Assembly (NCBI RefSeq): GCF_024714495.1
Contig: NZ_JAMZMJ010000001.1
Coordinates: 1,426,001-1,490,000 of the forward strand
Source: Marinoscillum pacificum
Lineage (GTDB): Bacteria > Bacteroidota > Bacteroidia > Cytophagales > Cyclobacteriaceae
Length of the DNA stretch: 64,000 nucleotides
Reading direction: 5' to 3'
Positions 1 to 8,121 of this stretch are shown here, in pieces. Made by a program: the position numbers and the translations under genes. How positions within the stretch are numbered: the first letter of the stretch is position 1; each line of letters starts with the position of its first letter. The notes beneath the pieces are model-generated. The model was not told the origin of the DNA. It saw only the letters and a program-made list of their open reading frames with translations, and made no database searches.

Positions 1-450
1 AAGGACAGTGCGAAACGCTTAACCCGAGAGCTTAAAAAAGCCGATATGTCGGTAGAAGAAATACACTCTGACCTGGAGCAAAAAGCTCGAGAAGACGTCT
101 TGAGTCAGTTCAAAAGTCGCAAACTGAAAGTGTTGGTGGCTACAGATATCCTTGCTCGCGGAATTGATGTGGAAGATATAGATATCGTCATCAACTACGA
201 TGTGCCAAATGATGGTGAAGACTACATTCACCGAATTGGACGAACTGCAAGAGCTGCAAGTACTGGTGGAGCCTTTACATTCGTGAATGAAAAAGAACAA
301 TCTAAGTTCCTGGCAATCGAGGAGTTATTAGGAAAACCAGTTCCAAAAGCTAAGATTCCTGCGTATATTGGAGAAGGTCCTGCATATGATCCTAAACCAA
401 AAAGAGGTGGAGGCAAAGGCAGAAGACGACCTTTCAAAAAGAAAAAGTAA
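1..450 (+). CDS. DEAD-box RNA helicase, C-terminal part (5' truncated by window edge)
   Basis: The frame is open from base 1, so this is the 3' end of a longer gene. The product is the second RecA-like lobe of a DEAD-box ATP-dependent RNA helicase of the RhlE/DeaD group. Visible motifs are motif V (ATDILARGIDVEDIDIVINY) and motif VI (HRIGRTARA), which binds ATP phosphates and RNA. The C-terminus is a short Gly/Arg/Lys-rich basic tail (GKGRRRPFKKKK), typical of RhlE-like helicases and thought to bind RNA non-specifically. These enzymes act in the cytoplasm in ribosome assembly and mRNA turnover, often in cold adaptation. Motifs Q, I, II (DEAD) and III lie outside the window, so the exact subfamily cannot be fixed. 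The next reading frame begins at or inside the stop codon region. Confidence 0.9.
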   Translation, partial: KDSAKRLTRELKKADMSVEEIHSDLEQKAREDVLSQFKSRKLKVLVATDILARGIDVEDIDIVINYDVPNDGEDYIHRIGRTARAASTGGAFTFVNEKEQSKFLAIEELLGKPVPKAKIPAYIGEGPAYDPKPKRGGGKGRRRPFKKKK

Positions 451-467
451 CGAATATACCTACCATA

Positions 468-677
468 CTGACATACGTTTTAGCTGTATTAAACATTGCA
501 TTATGGTTCTGGGCAATTAAAGACATAGCCAGTTCACGGTTCATAACTCCAGGTTATAGAACCATATGGCTTCTAGTTGTTTTGTTCTTTCCTCTGGTAG
601 GCTCCATTGTATATTTTCAGTTGAAAAAAAGATTTGTAGCACCTCCACGTAAGTTTAGCCCGGTTTTTAATCGTTGA
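468..677 (+). CDS. Small PLDc_N-like membrane protein, non-canonical start
   Basis: A reading frame with no ATG, GTG or TTG runs out of the helicase 3' end and stops at 675-677. It encodes about 69-76 residues with two hydrophobic segments (around YVLAVLNIALWFWAI and IWLLVVLFFPLVGSIVYF) and a basic tail. The second segment, with its FFPLVGSIVYF core, resembles the phospholipase D-nuclease N-terminal (PLDc_N) family of small inner-membrane proteins, where a W..V..LFP..G...Y pattern is usual. I placed the start at CTG 468; ACG 450 and ATA 456/465 are alternatives. It may be a real protein with a rare start, a product of translational coupling to the helicase, or a decayed gene. Function is unknown. 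Confidence 0.42.
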   Translation: MTYVLAVLNIALWFWAIKDIASSRFITPGYRTIWLLVVLFFPLVGSIVYFQLKKRFVAPPRKFSPVFNR

Positions 678-736
678 AGCTAACTGGTTCTTAGGTATTT
701 ATTGATTATCTTCAGGTACTAACACCGCCGATAATC

Positions 737-1273
737 ATGATCCGAACCTTATTTCTGGTAAGCTTAATGGGCATTACTTCATTAGGCTTCAGCCAATCTT
801 TGGTCCTTACCAAGTCTACTAATCCTAACGCCTTACGCATAGTCAAACCAGAGGAAATTAGACTAGTCACTTTAGGTGGCAAACGCTATCGATTTAATCA
901 ATTCCAACTGAGCAACGATGCAATCATTACGAGTTTAGATACCATACCCTTTAAAGACCTTCGTAAAATATCTTGCAAAACAAAAGTAAATCTCGCCCAG
1001 GATGCTGCTGGCTATGCGGTAACTACCGCTGGAGCCTTGCTAGCTGCTGGAGGCATGGTTGGACTACTGGTAGCTATTAGTGCGGAAAGAAACCCGATCC
1101 TTGCTGAACGAGAGCACCCGTATGGGCCACCAATTGCAGCAATGGCCGCAGGAGCAGCCATAGGTATTGTAGGACATCACATTACCGGTATGTCTCGTGG
1201 ATATAATCTTACCGAAACCTGGAAACTCTCCATTCAGACTGACTCATTAGTCGTCGCTAATCCTGCTGATTAA
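737..1273 (+). CDS. Hypothetical exported protein with glycine/alanine-rich hydrophobic segments
   Basis: I do not recognise this 178-residue protein. It begins with a clear Sec signal peptide (about residues 1-19, ending GITSLGFSQ). A polar beta-rich stretch (roughly 25-80) follows. There are then two Ala/Gly-rich hydrophobic segments (about 95-115 and 133-150), separated by a charged, Pro-rich loop. The pattern suggests a periplasmic or envelope-associated protein whose Gly-rich helices insert in or against a membrane. It is monocistronic, lying between the small PLDc_N-like frame and the agmatine operon, with spacers of about 60 and 83 bases. No enzymatic motif is seen. Confidence 0.7.
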   Translation: MIRTLFLVSLMGITSLGFSQSLVLTKSTNPNALRIVKPEEIRLVTLGGKRYRFNQFQLSNDAIITSLDTIPFKDLRKISCKTKVNLAQDAAGYAVTTAGALLAAGGMVGLLVAISAERNPILAEREHPYGPPIAAMAAGAAIGIVGHHITGMSRGYNLTETWKLSIQTDSLVVANPAD

Positions 1274-1356
1274 TTTCAGATTCTTAAAAACACTTTTTTC
1301 AATTTCCCGTACTATTGCCGAACTTCACACCTCCTTTTGAAGTTTGACACATTGAT

Positions 1357-2235
1357 ATGGCAAAAGAAAGAATTGTAAATATTGGTTTAGTTCAGAACTC
1401 GTGTAGCTCTGACTTAAAAGACAACCTAAGAAAAGCCGTAGAAGGCGTAGAAGAAGCAGCAAAACAGGGTGCGCAGATTATCTGTCTCCAGGAGCTGTTT
1501 GGATCTACATATTTCTGCGACGTAGAGGATTATGAAAATTTCAAATTAGCGGAGGCCATTCCTGGCCCATCTACTGAAATATTTTCTGAACTAGCCAAAA
1601 AACACAATGTAGTGATCATTGCCTCGCTTTTTGAGAAAAGAGCTCAAGGTTTGTATCACAACACTGCCGCTGTAATCGATGCGGATGGTACTTACCTTGG
1701 TAAATACCGTAAAATGCACATTCCGGACGATCCAGGGTATTTTGAGAAATTTTATTTCACTCCTGGGGATCTTGGATTTAAGACATTCGACACCAAATAT
1801 GCTAAAATCGGTGTGCTGGTATGCTGGGATCAATGGTATCCGGAAGCAGCACGAATCACTGCTCTGAAAGGAGCTGAGATGCTCTTCTACCCTACTGCTA
1901 TCGGCTGGCACAAAGATCAGGATGATCAAACCAATCAGGAGCAGCACAACGCGTGGCAAACGATTCAGCAATCACACGCTGTTGCGAATGGTGTACCTGT
2001 GATTGGTGTGAACCGTACAGGTGTGGAAGGCGACATGCAGTTTTGGGGTGGATCCTATGTTACCAACGCATTTGGTTGGTTGGAATACAAAGCACCGCAT
2101 CTGGAAGAAATAGTAAAAGTAGTACCAGTAAATCTGGACAAATCAGATAGCTACCGCATTCACTGGCCGTTCCTTCGTGATAGAAGAATTGATGCCTATG
2201 GTCCTATCGAAAAACGTTTCATCGACGAAGAATGA
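1357..2235 (+). CDS. aguB: N-carbamoylputrescine amidohydrolase
   Basis: This 292-residue nitrilase-superfamily enzyme hydrolyses N-carbamoylputrescine to putrescine, CO2 and ammonia, the second step of the agmatine route to putrescine. The Glu-Lys-Cys triad is visible: Glu in LQELFGSTYFC (about residue 47), Lys in GKYRKMHIPDD and the nucleophile Cys156 in GVLVCWDQWYPEAARI. The length matches AguB. The HIPDDPGYFEKFYFTPGD loop is characteristic of the carbamoylputrescine branch rather than of generic nitrilases. The stop overlaps the start of agmatine deiminase by four bases (ATGA), so the two steps are translationally coupled. The protein should be cytoplasmic. Confidence 0.95.
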   Translation: MAKERIVNIGLVQNSCSSDLKDNLRKAVEGVEEAAKQGAQIICLQELFGSTYFCDVEDYENFKLAEAIPGPSTEIFSELAKKHNVVIIASLFEKRAQGLYHNTAAVIDADGTYLGKYRKMHIPDDPGYFEKFYFTPGDLGFKTFDTKYAKIGVLVCWDQWYPEAARITALKGAEMLFYPTAIGWHKDQDDQTNQEQHNAWQTIQQSHAVANGVPVIGVNRTGVEGDMQFWGGSYVTNAFGWLEYKAPHLEEIVKVVPVNLDKSDSYRIHWPFLRDRRIDAYGPIEKRFIDEE

Positions 2236-3263
2236 GTACACCTAAAGCGGACGGATTCCGATTTCCTGCCGAATGGCACCCACATAGAGCAACATGGTTA
2301 AGTTGGCCACACAACACCAACTCATGGCCTGGCAAGATCGAAACGATCTACAAGCCTTACTGTGAGTTTATCAGAGAAGTAGCCAAGAGCGAAGAAGTTT
2401 GCATCAACATAGCGAATGAAGCGATGCAGGCAAAAGCCACAGGTTATCTGAAAGAAGTTGGAGCGGACTTATCAAAAATCAAATTTTACCAGCACCCAAC
2501 CAATGATGCGTGGTGTCGAGACCATGGTCCGGCATTCGTGATCAAGGAAGGTGAAAAAGCGATCGTCAACTGGGGATACAATGCCTGGGGTGAGAAATAT
2601 CCTCCGTACGATCTGGACAATAAGATCCCGACCAGCATTGCCGATAAACTTGGGTTAAAACATTATACACCGGGTATAGTCATGGAAGGTGGTTCTGTAG
2701 ATTTTAACGATCAGGGAATCATCCTAACCACTACCGCCTGTCTTTTGAATGAAAACCGCAATCCACACCTAAACCAGGAGGAGATTGAAGGGTATTTGAA
2801 GGACTACTATGGAGCTAAAGAGATTTGGTGGATTGGTGATGGTATCGTTGGAGATGACACTGATGGACACGTAGACGATATCACACGCTTTGTGAATACC
2901 AACACGATAGTTACAGTAGTGGAGCCAAACACAGCGGATGAAAATCATGAGCCGCTAGCGGAAAATCTGGAAAAACTAAAAACCTTCAAAATGCCTGATG
3001 GCTCTCCACTCAATGTAGTGGAACTTCCAATGCCAAAACCGGTGATTTATGAAGATCAGCGTCTTCCAGCATCTTATGCGAACTTCTACATTGCCAATGA
3101 GTGTGTAGCCGTTCCTACTTATAGAGATGCAAAGAATGACCCGATTGCTTTAGAGATTTTGCAAGGGTTGTTTAGCGATCGAAAAGTAATTGGAATTGAT
3201 TCAACAGATCTTGTCTGGGGATTAGGCAGCTTCCATTGTCTAAGTCAACAAGAGCCGATATAA
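2232..3263 (+). CDS. aguA: Agmatine deiminase
   Basis: This 343-residue protein of the peptidyl-arginine-deiminase-like (PAD_porph) family converts agmatine to N-carbamoylputrescine and ammonia. Family signatures are present in order: RATWLSWPHN near the N-terminus, DAWCRDHGPAFV (substrate-carboxylate/guanidinium site), EGGSVDFN, DDTDGHVDDITRF with the catalytic Asp/His, and the C-terminal nucleophile Cys336 in GLGSFHCLSQQEP. The last motif differs slightly from the more common GGGNIHC form, but the Cys and flanking His are kept. With aguB it forms a complete putrescine pathway starting from arginine-derived agmatine; no arginine decarboxylase gene lies in the window. Confidence 0.95.
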   Translation: MSTPKADGFRFPAEWHPHRATWLSWPHNTNSWPGKIETIYKPYCEFIREVAKSEEVCINIANEAMQAKATGYLKEVGADLSKIKFYQHPTNDAWCRDHGPAFVIKEGEKAIVNWGYNAWGEKYPPYDLDNKIPTSIADKLGLKHYTPGIVMEGGSVDFNDQGIILTTTACLLNENRNPHLNQEEIEGYLKDYYGAKEIWWIGDGIVGDDTDGHVDDITRFVNTNTIVTVVEPNTADENHEPLAENLEKLKTFKMPDGSPLNVVELPMPKPVIYEDQRLPASYANFYIANECVAVPTYRDAKNDPIALEILQGLFSDRKVIGIDSTDLVWGLGSFHCLSQQEPI

Positions 3264-3278
3264 GTTGTTAGGTTTTGG

Positions 3279-3326
3279 GTTTTATGTTCTGAGTTTAGTT
3301 GAATTTCAGAACTCAGAACATAAAAC
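3279..3326. terminator. Long inverted repeat between convergent aguA and VOC genes
   Basis: A 16-bp perfect inverted repeat (TTTTATGTTCTGAGTT at 3280-3295 with its complement at 3310-3325, plus one outer G-C pair) encloses a 14-nt loop. It lies between two convergent genes and can act on both strands. It consists of the gTTTTatgTTCTgagtt low-complexity sequence that also flanks the four-helix-bundle gene near 34.4 kb. It has no long T-run, so a bidirectional transcript-end or processing hairpin is inferred. Confidence 0.6.
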
Positions 3327-3351
3327 TTAGTCCCTTAAACCTTAAATTTTC

Positions 3352-3678
3352 TCACTTCTGGTGCAGACATAAACTATTGCCATCCAGGTCCTTGAGCCAG
3401 GCAAACTTGCCCCAGGGTGTTTCATCAATAGCACCCACTTCTATACCTTTTTGGTGATAGTTGTCAATAGCAGCATGAATGTCCTCCGTTTCGCAGATGA
3501 TCCCCTGGAAGCTAGCCAATGAAATGGTGGTATTAGAGCCGGGAAGTCTCATTTGAATCCAGGTTTCACCATGTGGATCAGGTGCTTCGAGTACCACTTC
3601 AAATCCAAGGTTTAGATAAAAAGCTTTGGATTTCTGCCTGTCAGCAACAGGAATCATGATGATTTCAATGGAATTCAT
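3352..3678 (-). CDS. VOC-family (glyoxalase/bleomycin-resistance fold) protein
   Basis: A 108-residue single-module vicinal-oxygen-chelate protein. It shows the beta-alpha-beta-beta-beta repeats: an N-terminal EIIMIPVADRQKSKAFYLNLGFEVV motif region, a central ETWIQMRLPGS strand, and a C-terminal WGKFAWLKDLDGNSLCLHQ segment in which the acidic residue before DGN is a typical metal ligand position. Members of this size are often annotated only as glyoxalase-like. Substrate cannot be predicted; no antibiotic role is implied. It is single-gene, convergent with aguA. Confidence 0.85.
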   Translation of the reverse strand: MNSIEIIMIPVADRQKSKAFYLNLGFEVVLEAPDPHGETWIQMRLPGSNTTISLASFQGIICETEDIHAAIDNYHQKGIEVGAIDETPWGKFAWLKDLDGNSLCLHQK

Positions 3679-3763
3679 AATTGTCTAATTTTCAGTAAAG
3701 CTATGATTTACTCGTTCCAAAATCACTTGCCATTAGCGACAAATGGAACCTCTATTTACGACA

Positions 3764-5227
3764 CTAAAAGCCGTTAATCTCACTATCCATCCAACTAGTT
3801 CGCTCTGAGAAATAATTTTTCAAGTTTTCAATGCTCTGGTTGTAATCAGAACCGATGGACCACACAGTTTCATTTCGTGCTATTGCTCCATTGTCCACAA
3901 GATAAGCTGCAGACTCATCCACTAGCGCATTGAGACTAGTCAGCGACAATGCTCCAGACCGGAGTTCTTGCCATCGAGTTTTCACCAATGCCCTAAACTG
4001 TGGATCTTCCATCAATCTAGGCCACCAGAAAGGCATCATCCAGGCGTCCTGAGAGACATGATTGTTGTAGTTGATCACCCAATCATCCATTGGGATACGA
4101 CCTCCATTATCAAAACCAATATTCATATCCCAGACTGGCCCCATACTCAGCAAGCCATTTTTATCCTTGGTCAAATAGGTACTCAAGCGATAGGCATCCA
4201 CATTCCTACATAGTTCATTGATCAGGAAATAGTCCACGAAAGTGGAAACATCAATGAAATCGGTATAAGTCCTCTGTTCGGATGAGAAGTCATCGGCCAG
4301 TAGAGCCTCCTCAAACTCATGGATATGGTTCTGAATGTAGGTCTTTTGCTCCGCGACTAAGTCATCTGCATCTGGGTACTCATAGTTAAAATAGGTCTCC
4401 AGATACATATTGGCATGATAAGGCGAACCATGAGGCTCAAAATTGAGCAACTGACCATTGATATCGTAGGCAGACCGGAAACTGTTTTCTGCAGTATAGC
4501 GAGCGTCATCATCCCAGTTGTTTTCAAAGTATTCCAGCGGTTGATTGGCATTACCATCGCCTCCTGAAGTCTTATCGATTTTAAGAATGTAGCCACCAGT
4601 TAAGTCCTCACCAGAAATTTCATCTGGATTCAGCTTGGACAAATCAATGCGATCGCCATCTCGCTTCAATTTTTCCATGAACACATAGATGCCCTGGTAG
4701 TCCCCGTTTATTTCAACTTCTACGTACTGAGTTCTGGCGGCGTACCGATCCATTTTCCTGGAAATGGTATATCCCAGATGATGGTAAAGCAGTGTATTGT
4801 CAAACTGATAGTTTTCTTCCAGATTGACCACTTGCCCCATCAAAATCCAATCTTCCTCCTCTGGCCATCCAAAAAATGAAACATCCAGATCCTCTCCTGC
4901 TTCGTCCCACGTTTCTATACCATAGGATTTCTTATCCGAGAGACGAAACGAAGTAGATCCTCGGTACTCAATACCTATGAAATTGGTCTGTAGGAGTTCT
5001 TTCTCCATGTAAATGGACATTTCCGCTGCAATCTTCTTTGCGTTCTGGATAGCTCCTGAAGTAGTAATTACAACATAAGGTATCTGACTCTCTCCCACAT
5101 CGATCGCAAATTCGCCTGAAGTGGTATCGTCTTTTTTAGTAGGCTCATCGTCTTTCTTACAGGACTGCAAGAACATCATCATCACGAGTAAAATGCCTAT
5201 GAATTTGGAAGTGTAGGGTGAATTCAT
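3764..5227 (-). CDS. CotH-kinase-family lipoprotein
   Basis: About 487 residues. I chose ATG at 5227 (MNSPYTSK) over an in-frame TTG at 5245, because it puts a normal signal peptide directly before the lipobox LQSC near residue 23. The rest matches CotH kinase proteins: a YVVIT strand, the ...FRLSDKKSYGIE... motif (basic residue for ATP), YVEVEINGDYQGIYVFMEKLKRD, a LDKTSGGDGN-like glycine-rich loop, and GPVWDMNIGFDNG, the D-N-G metal-binding signature. Spore CotH phosphorylates coat proteins. In Bacteroidota, which do not sporulate, such lipoproteins are surface or periplasmic and their substrates are unknown. The gene is divergent from the TIR gene. Confidence 0.85.
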   Translation of the reverse strand: MNSPYTSKFIGILLVMMMFLQSCKKDDEPTKKDDTTSGEFAIDVGESQIPYVVITTSGAIQNAKKIAAEMSIYMEKELLQTNFIGIEYRGSTSFRLSDKKSYGIETWDEAGEDLDVSFFGWPEEEDWILMGQVVNLEENYQFDNTLLYHHLGYTISRKMDRYAARTQYVEVEINGDYQGIYVFMEKLKRDGDRIDLSKLNPDEISGEDLTGGYILKIDKTSGGDGNANQPLEYFENNWDDDARYTAENSFRSAYDINGQLLNFEPHGSPYHANMYLETYFNYEYPDADDLVAEQKTYIQNHIHEFEEALLADDFSSEQRTYTDFIDVSTFVDYFLINELCRNVDAYRLSTYLTKDKNGLLSMGPVWDMNIGFDNGGRIPMDDWVINYNNHVSQDAWMMPFWWPRLMEDPQFRALVKTRWQELRSGALSLTSLNALVDESAAYLVDNGAIARNETVWSIGSDYNQSIENLKNYFSERTSWMDSEINGF

Positions 5228-5269
5228 AACTATAAATGTACTCAAAATGCTAGTGATTTAACACATGTA

Positions 5270-5297
5270 CCCACTTTCGGGTATTTTACTGGTAACT
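5270..5297. promoter_or_regulatory. Hairpin plus GGTATTTTACTGGTAACT motif upstream of the CotH gene
   Basis: About 35-50 bases before the CotH start, a TACCC-N6-GGGTA hairpin is followed by GGTATTTTACTGGTAACT (5280-5297). A nearly identical arrangement occurs at 11588-11615, upstream of the DUF2589 operon, with one mismatch in the 18-mer. The shared position before minus-strand genes suggests a protein-binding site or promoter element. The rest of the 252-base spacer to the TIR gene holds a small CCGTTT/AAACGG dyad (5362-5375) and no other recognisable signal. Confidence 0.35.
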
Positions 5298-5497
5298 ACC
5301 GGTTTATACTTGATCCTTAGCGGAGAAACTGGTAGATTCCTGTCATAAGCGACACTTATACCCGTTTGAAAACGGCTATAGACGGTTACATACGAATAAG
5401 TCACTGACCATTAAATAGTTAAAAAAATCAACCGTATAACTACTAGATAGCAGATAACATGCACTGGTGCAGTTTATATGGATATTAGGAGCAATAT

Positions 5498-6421
5498 ATG
5501 GGTCGAAAAGGAATGAAATGGGATCTTTTTATAAGTCATGCAAGTGAAGACAAAGGAACATTCGTAAAGCCCCTTGTTCTTGAATTAATTAAGCGAAACA
5601 TTAAAGTCTGGTACGACGAATTCTCTCTTTCACCTGGATCAAGTTTAAAAGAATCTATAGAGAAAGGAATTAGAGATTCTGACTTTGGTGTTGTGGTATT
5701 GAGTAAAAAGTTTTTTGAAAAGAAGTGGCCAAAAAAAGAACTAAATGCAATCTTCACAAAGGAATTGATCGGCGATAGTGAACGCTTAATTCCAATCTGG
5801 CACGAAATAGAGTTGGAAGAAGTGTTTACTGAGTCTCCATTGATTGCTGACATTGTAGCTCTGAATAACAAACATTTACATATAGAGGAAATAGCAAGAG
5901 AACTTGCTGTTAAAGTTTCAAGGCAGCCATTTCGACTACAAGATGTCAAAAAGAGGATAAGCCTTTATCTGAATACAAACAAATTTGATCGGAAGAGACT
6001 TGAACTTGAAATATTCTATAGACTTGATTTGCTAGCCAACTTTGAAAATGAATCTTATGAGGTTCCCTTATATGAAGAAGATGAATGGGAACTTTTTGTG
6101 GAAGAAAAGAATCGAATAAGAGAAAAATACAAATTTCCCGCTGGGCTCTACGAATTTGGAGAGAAGATTTTCAAAAATGAAGTCCGTGAAATGAAGAAAT
6201 CCATAAAAAAATGGCTTCATAAAAAGAATACCGATGAAGAAATCCAAGAATTTGCATATAACCTTTTTAGCTGGCATGACGTGGACATGTACTACGTACT
6301 GTTCGGCTATCCAAACGACCTCAGAAGCTCGGAAATAGCATCTTTACTAGATGATATAATCTTTGCGGTGGGGAGAAAAAGTAAATCAATTGAACCTAGA
6401 CCTGAATTAATCCTCAATTAA
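5498..6421 (+). CDS. TIR-domain protein with uncharacterised C-terminal helical domain
   Basis: A 307-residue cytoplasmic protein. Residues about 7-135 form a TIR domain: WDLFISHASEDK (betaA and box 1), VWYDEFSLSPGSSL (BB-loop region), KESIEKGIRDSDFGVVVLSK, and a SERLIPIWHEIE segment (betaD). Glu52 or Glu55 in SLKESIEKGI is the candidate catalytic glutamate for NAD+ cleavage, as known for bacterial TIR NADases. Residues about 145-307 are charged and helical, rich in Lys/Glu, and match nothing I recognise. A good RBS (taGGAGcaatat) supports the start. Neither neighbour resembles a Thoeris ThsA, SAVED, Argonaute or cyclase partner, so this is an orphan. The gene ends six bases before a large palindrome and may be a cassette-like insertion. 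A defence role is an inference. Confidence 0.85.
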   Translation: MGRKGMKWDLFISHASEDKGTFVKPLVLELIKRNIKVWYDEFSLSPGSSLKESIEKGIRDSDFGVVVLSKKFFEKKWPKKELNAIFTKELIGDSERLIPIWHEIELEEVFTESPLIADIVALNNKHLHIEEIARELAVKVSRQPFRLQDVKKRISLYLNTNKFDRKRLELEIFYRLDLLANFENESYEVPLYEEDEWELFVEEKNRIREKYKFPAGLYEFGEKIFKNEVREMKKSIKKWLHKKNTDEEIQEFAYNLFSWHDVDMYYVLFGYPNDLRSSEIASLLDDIIFAVGRKSKSIEPRPELILN

Positions 6422-6427
6422 AGCTCC

Positions 6428-6655
6428 TAACAAACGCTCATCCGCCATGTGTCACAGTGCTTTCTAAAAGTGCATCGGGACTCGCCCACGACTCTGCCCA
6501 TTCTGACACTTAATCGCTCGACTCAGCTTCTGTGGTTCTGGCTTTTGACTTTCAGAACGCAGTGCATCGTGGATACTGTTGCGGTGGTTGGGCAGATTCG
6601 CTACCTTACCGCTTTTTACCAGCTCTGGACACACGGCGGATAGCTGGTCGTTGTA
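6428..6655. repeat. Large imperfect palindrome, attC-like, after the TIR gene
   Basis: Directly after the TIR stop codon, a roughly 230-base sequence folds on itself. The left arm starts TAACAAACGCTCATCCGCC-ATGTGTC; the reverse complement of the right arm reads ACAACGACCAGCTATCCGCC-GTGTGTC. Further in, CTGCCCA (6494-6500) pairs with TGGGCAG (6589-6595) and AAAAG with CTTTT. It carries no plausible gene; short ORFs inside are products of the palindrome. TAACAAACGC just after a stop codon and CGTTGT at the far end recall integron attC recombination sites and related intergenic palindromes of marine Bacteroidota. No integrase is in the window. Confidence 0.55.
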
Positions 6656-6675
6656 CTTCACTTAAGTTACTGCAT

Positions 6676-8109
6676 ATGAAAAAAAGATTTTATCCAGTAT
6701 TTCTTCTCTATTTTGCTTTACTATTTTCATGTCAGGAAGAGCTTAGTTCTGATAACACGATACTAGCTTTTATAATAGATGATGTTGAAACTATAATAGA
6801 CCATGATTTAAATACTATTACTTTAATCCTTGATGTTGATTTAGATATTTCGAACTTGCTGGTGAATGTGGAGTTACCTCCCGGAGCCTCGATGGATCCA
6901 GATTTACGAGATCCAATAGATTTTAATGACCCTTTGGCAATACAAGTTACAGCTGAGAATGGTGCTATTCGAGTTTACAGTGTGGTATTAGACTACTTAC
7001 CTGAAATATTATCATTTAAGGTTCATGGTAAAGAAGCTTCAATCAAAGGGGATTCTATCATTTTTGATGTCTACAAATCAACTGACTTATCTAACCTATC
7101 AGTTGAGGTATCACTTCCTAACGGATCAATTATGCATCCATCTGCAAGTCAACCCATTAATTTCAGTGAAGAGGTACAATTCATAATTACGAATAAGACT
7201 GGGAATTCAAGAGTTTATACCGCACAACCTGAATTAGTACCAGGGATTGTGTCAATATCCCTAATTGCAGGAGATAATGTGATACAAGGTGAAATAAACC
7301 ACGAGACGGACAGTATAGCCATAGATGCTTCTTATGAAGAATTATCGATTCTTTTGAAGGATCAAAATTTAATAATAGAGCCTGACATCTCAACAAATTT
7401 TCAATTGAGTCAAAATTTGACATTTGATAAAATACCTAACTCACTAATTCTAAATTTAATAGATCCAATTAGTAACATAGAAGCGTATCATCTAAATACA
7501 AGAAATAGCGATAACTATATTATTTCTGTAAATTACGAAGACCAGTTATGGTCTTATTCATCATTACAGAATTTCGTTACCCATCCTGATGATCTCATAG
7601 GACTTCCAGACGAAAACTTTCATCTAGTTTACGTTTGGGCCAATAGGGATATTACTAATATAAATCCAGAATTTTCGCTCTCAGAAAAATCACAACCTGA
7701 CGTTGATATATATAGTCATATGAATTATGAAGAAGATAAAGAAATTACCGTTACATCGGAATCAGGGAATTCACGAAAATATATTGTTCGATTTGTCAAA
7801 AGAAACATTATACTAACGAATGACCATAGTGAAATTGTAATAAATGGACATAATAATGCGCAAAGCTTTTGGACCATTTATAGATGTTATGACAAGATTA
7901 ATAAGGCTTGGTTAATTGACTCAACCGACAACTCAACTATAGAATTAGAAATTATTGCCAACAATAATTATATCTCTGAAAATGACCAGACATACATTAC
8001 TTTCAGTGCATTAACTTCAGTAGTTCCTGGAAGGATTTATGTATTAAAAGTGGAATTGGATAATGACGATATTTTTATTACTAGACAGAAACATTCCTTT
8101 CAAAATTAA
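6676..8109 (+). CDS. Lipoprotein with tandem DUF5018-like beta domains
   Basis: About 477 residues, starting at ATG 6676 (MKKRFYPVFLL), which gives a lipoprotein signal with FSCQ as the lipobox Cys near residue 19; upstream in-frame codons lie in the palindrome and are rejected. The mature part holds about four repeats of ~75 residues, each with a hydrophobic ILxFxI opening, a DLSNLxVEVxLPxGxxMxPxxxxPINF centre and a VTAENGxxRVYxV-type ending. This resembles the bacterial DUF5018-like Ig-fold repeats seen in Bacteroidota surface lipoproteins. It is probably outer-membrane anchored. Base composition is visibly more AT-rich than the neighbours, which fits acquisition by transfer. Ligand and function unknown. 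Confidence 0.7.
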   Translation: MKKRFYPVFLLYFALLFSCQEELSSDNTILAFIIDDVETIIDHDLNTITLILDVDLDISNLLVNVELPPGASMDPDLRDPIDFNDPLAIQVTAENGAIRVYSVVLDYLPEILSFKVHGKEASIKGDSIIFDVYKSTDLSNLSVEVSLPNGSIMHPSASQPINFSEEVQFIITNKTGNSRVYTAQPELVPGIVSISLIAGDNVIQGEINHETDSIAIDASYEELSILLKDQNLIIEPDISTNFQLSQNLTFDKIPNSLILNLIDPISNIEAYHLNTRNSDNYIISVNYEDQLWSYSSLQNFVTHPDDLIGLPDENFHLVYVWANRDITNINPEFSLSEKSQPDVDIYSHMNYEEDKEITVTSESGNSRKYIVRFVKRNIILTNDHSEIVINGHNNAQSFWTIYRCYDKINKAWLIDSTDNSTIELEIIANNNYISENDQTYITFSALTSVVPGRIYVLKVELDNDDIFITRQKHSFQN

Positions 8110-8121
8110 TTACAGGAAGTA

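Noticed and set aside
5498-6421. TIR gene as part of a Thoeris or CBASS operon
   Set aside because: No ThsA (SIR2/SLOG), cyclase, or other effector next to it; neighbours are a CotH lipoprotein and a DUF5018-like lipoprotein.
6449-6661. Short ORFs on both strands within the palindrome
   Set aside because: They arise from the self-complementary element; no start site or recognisable protein.
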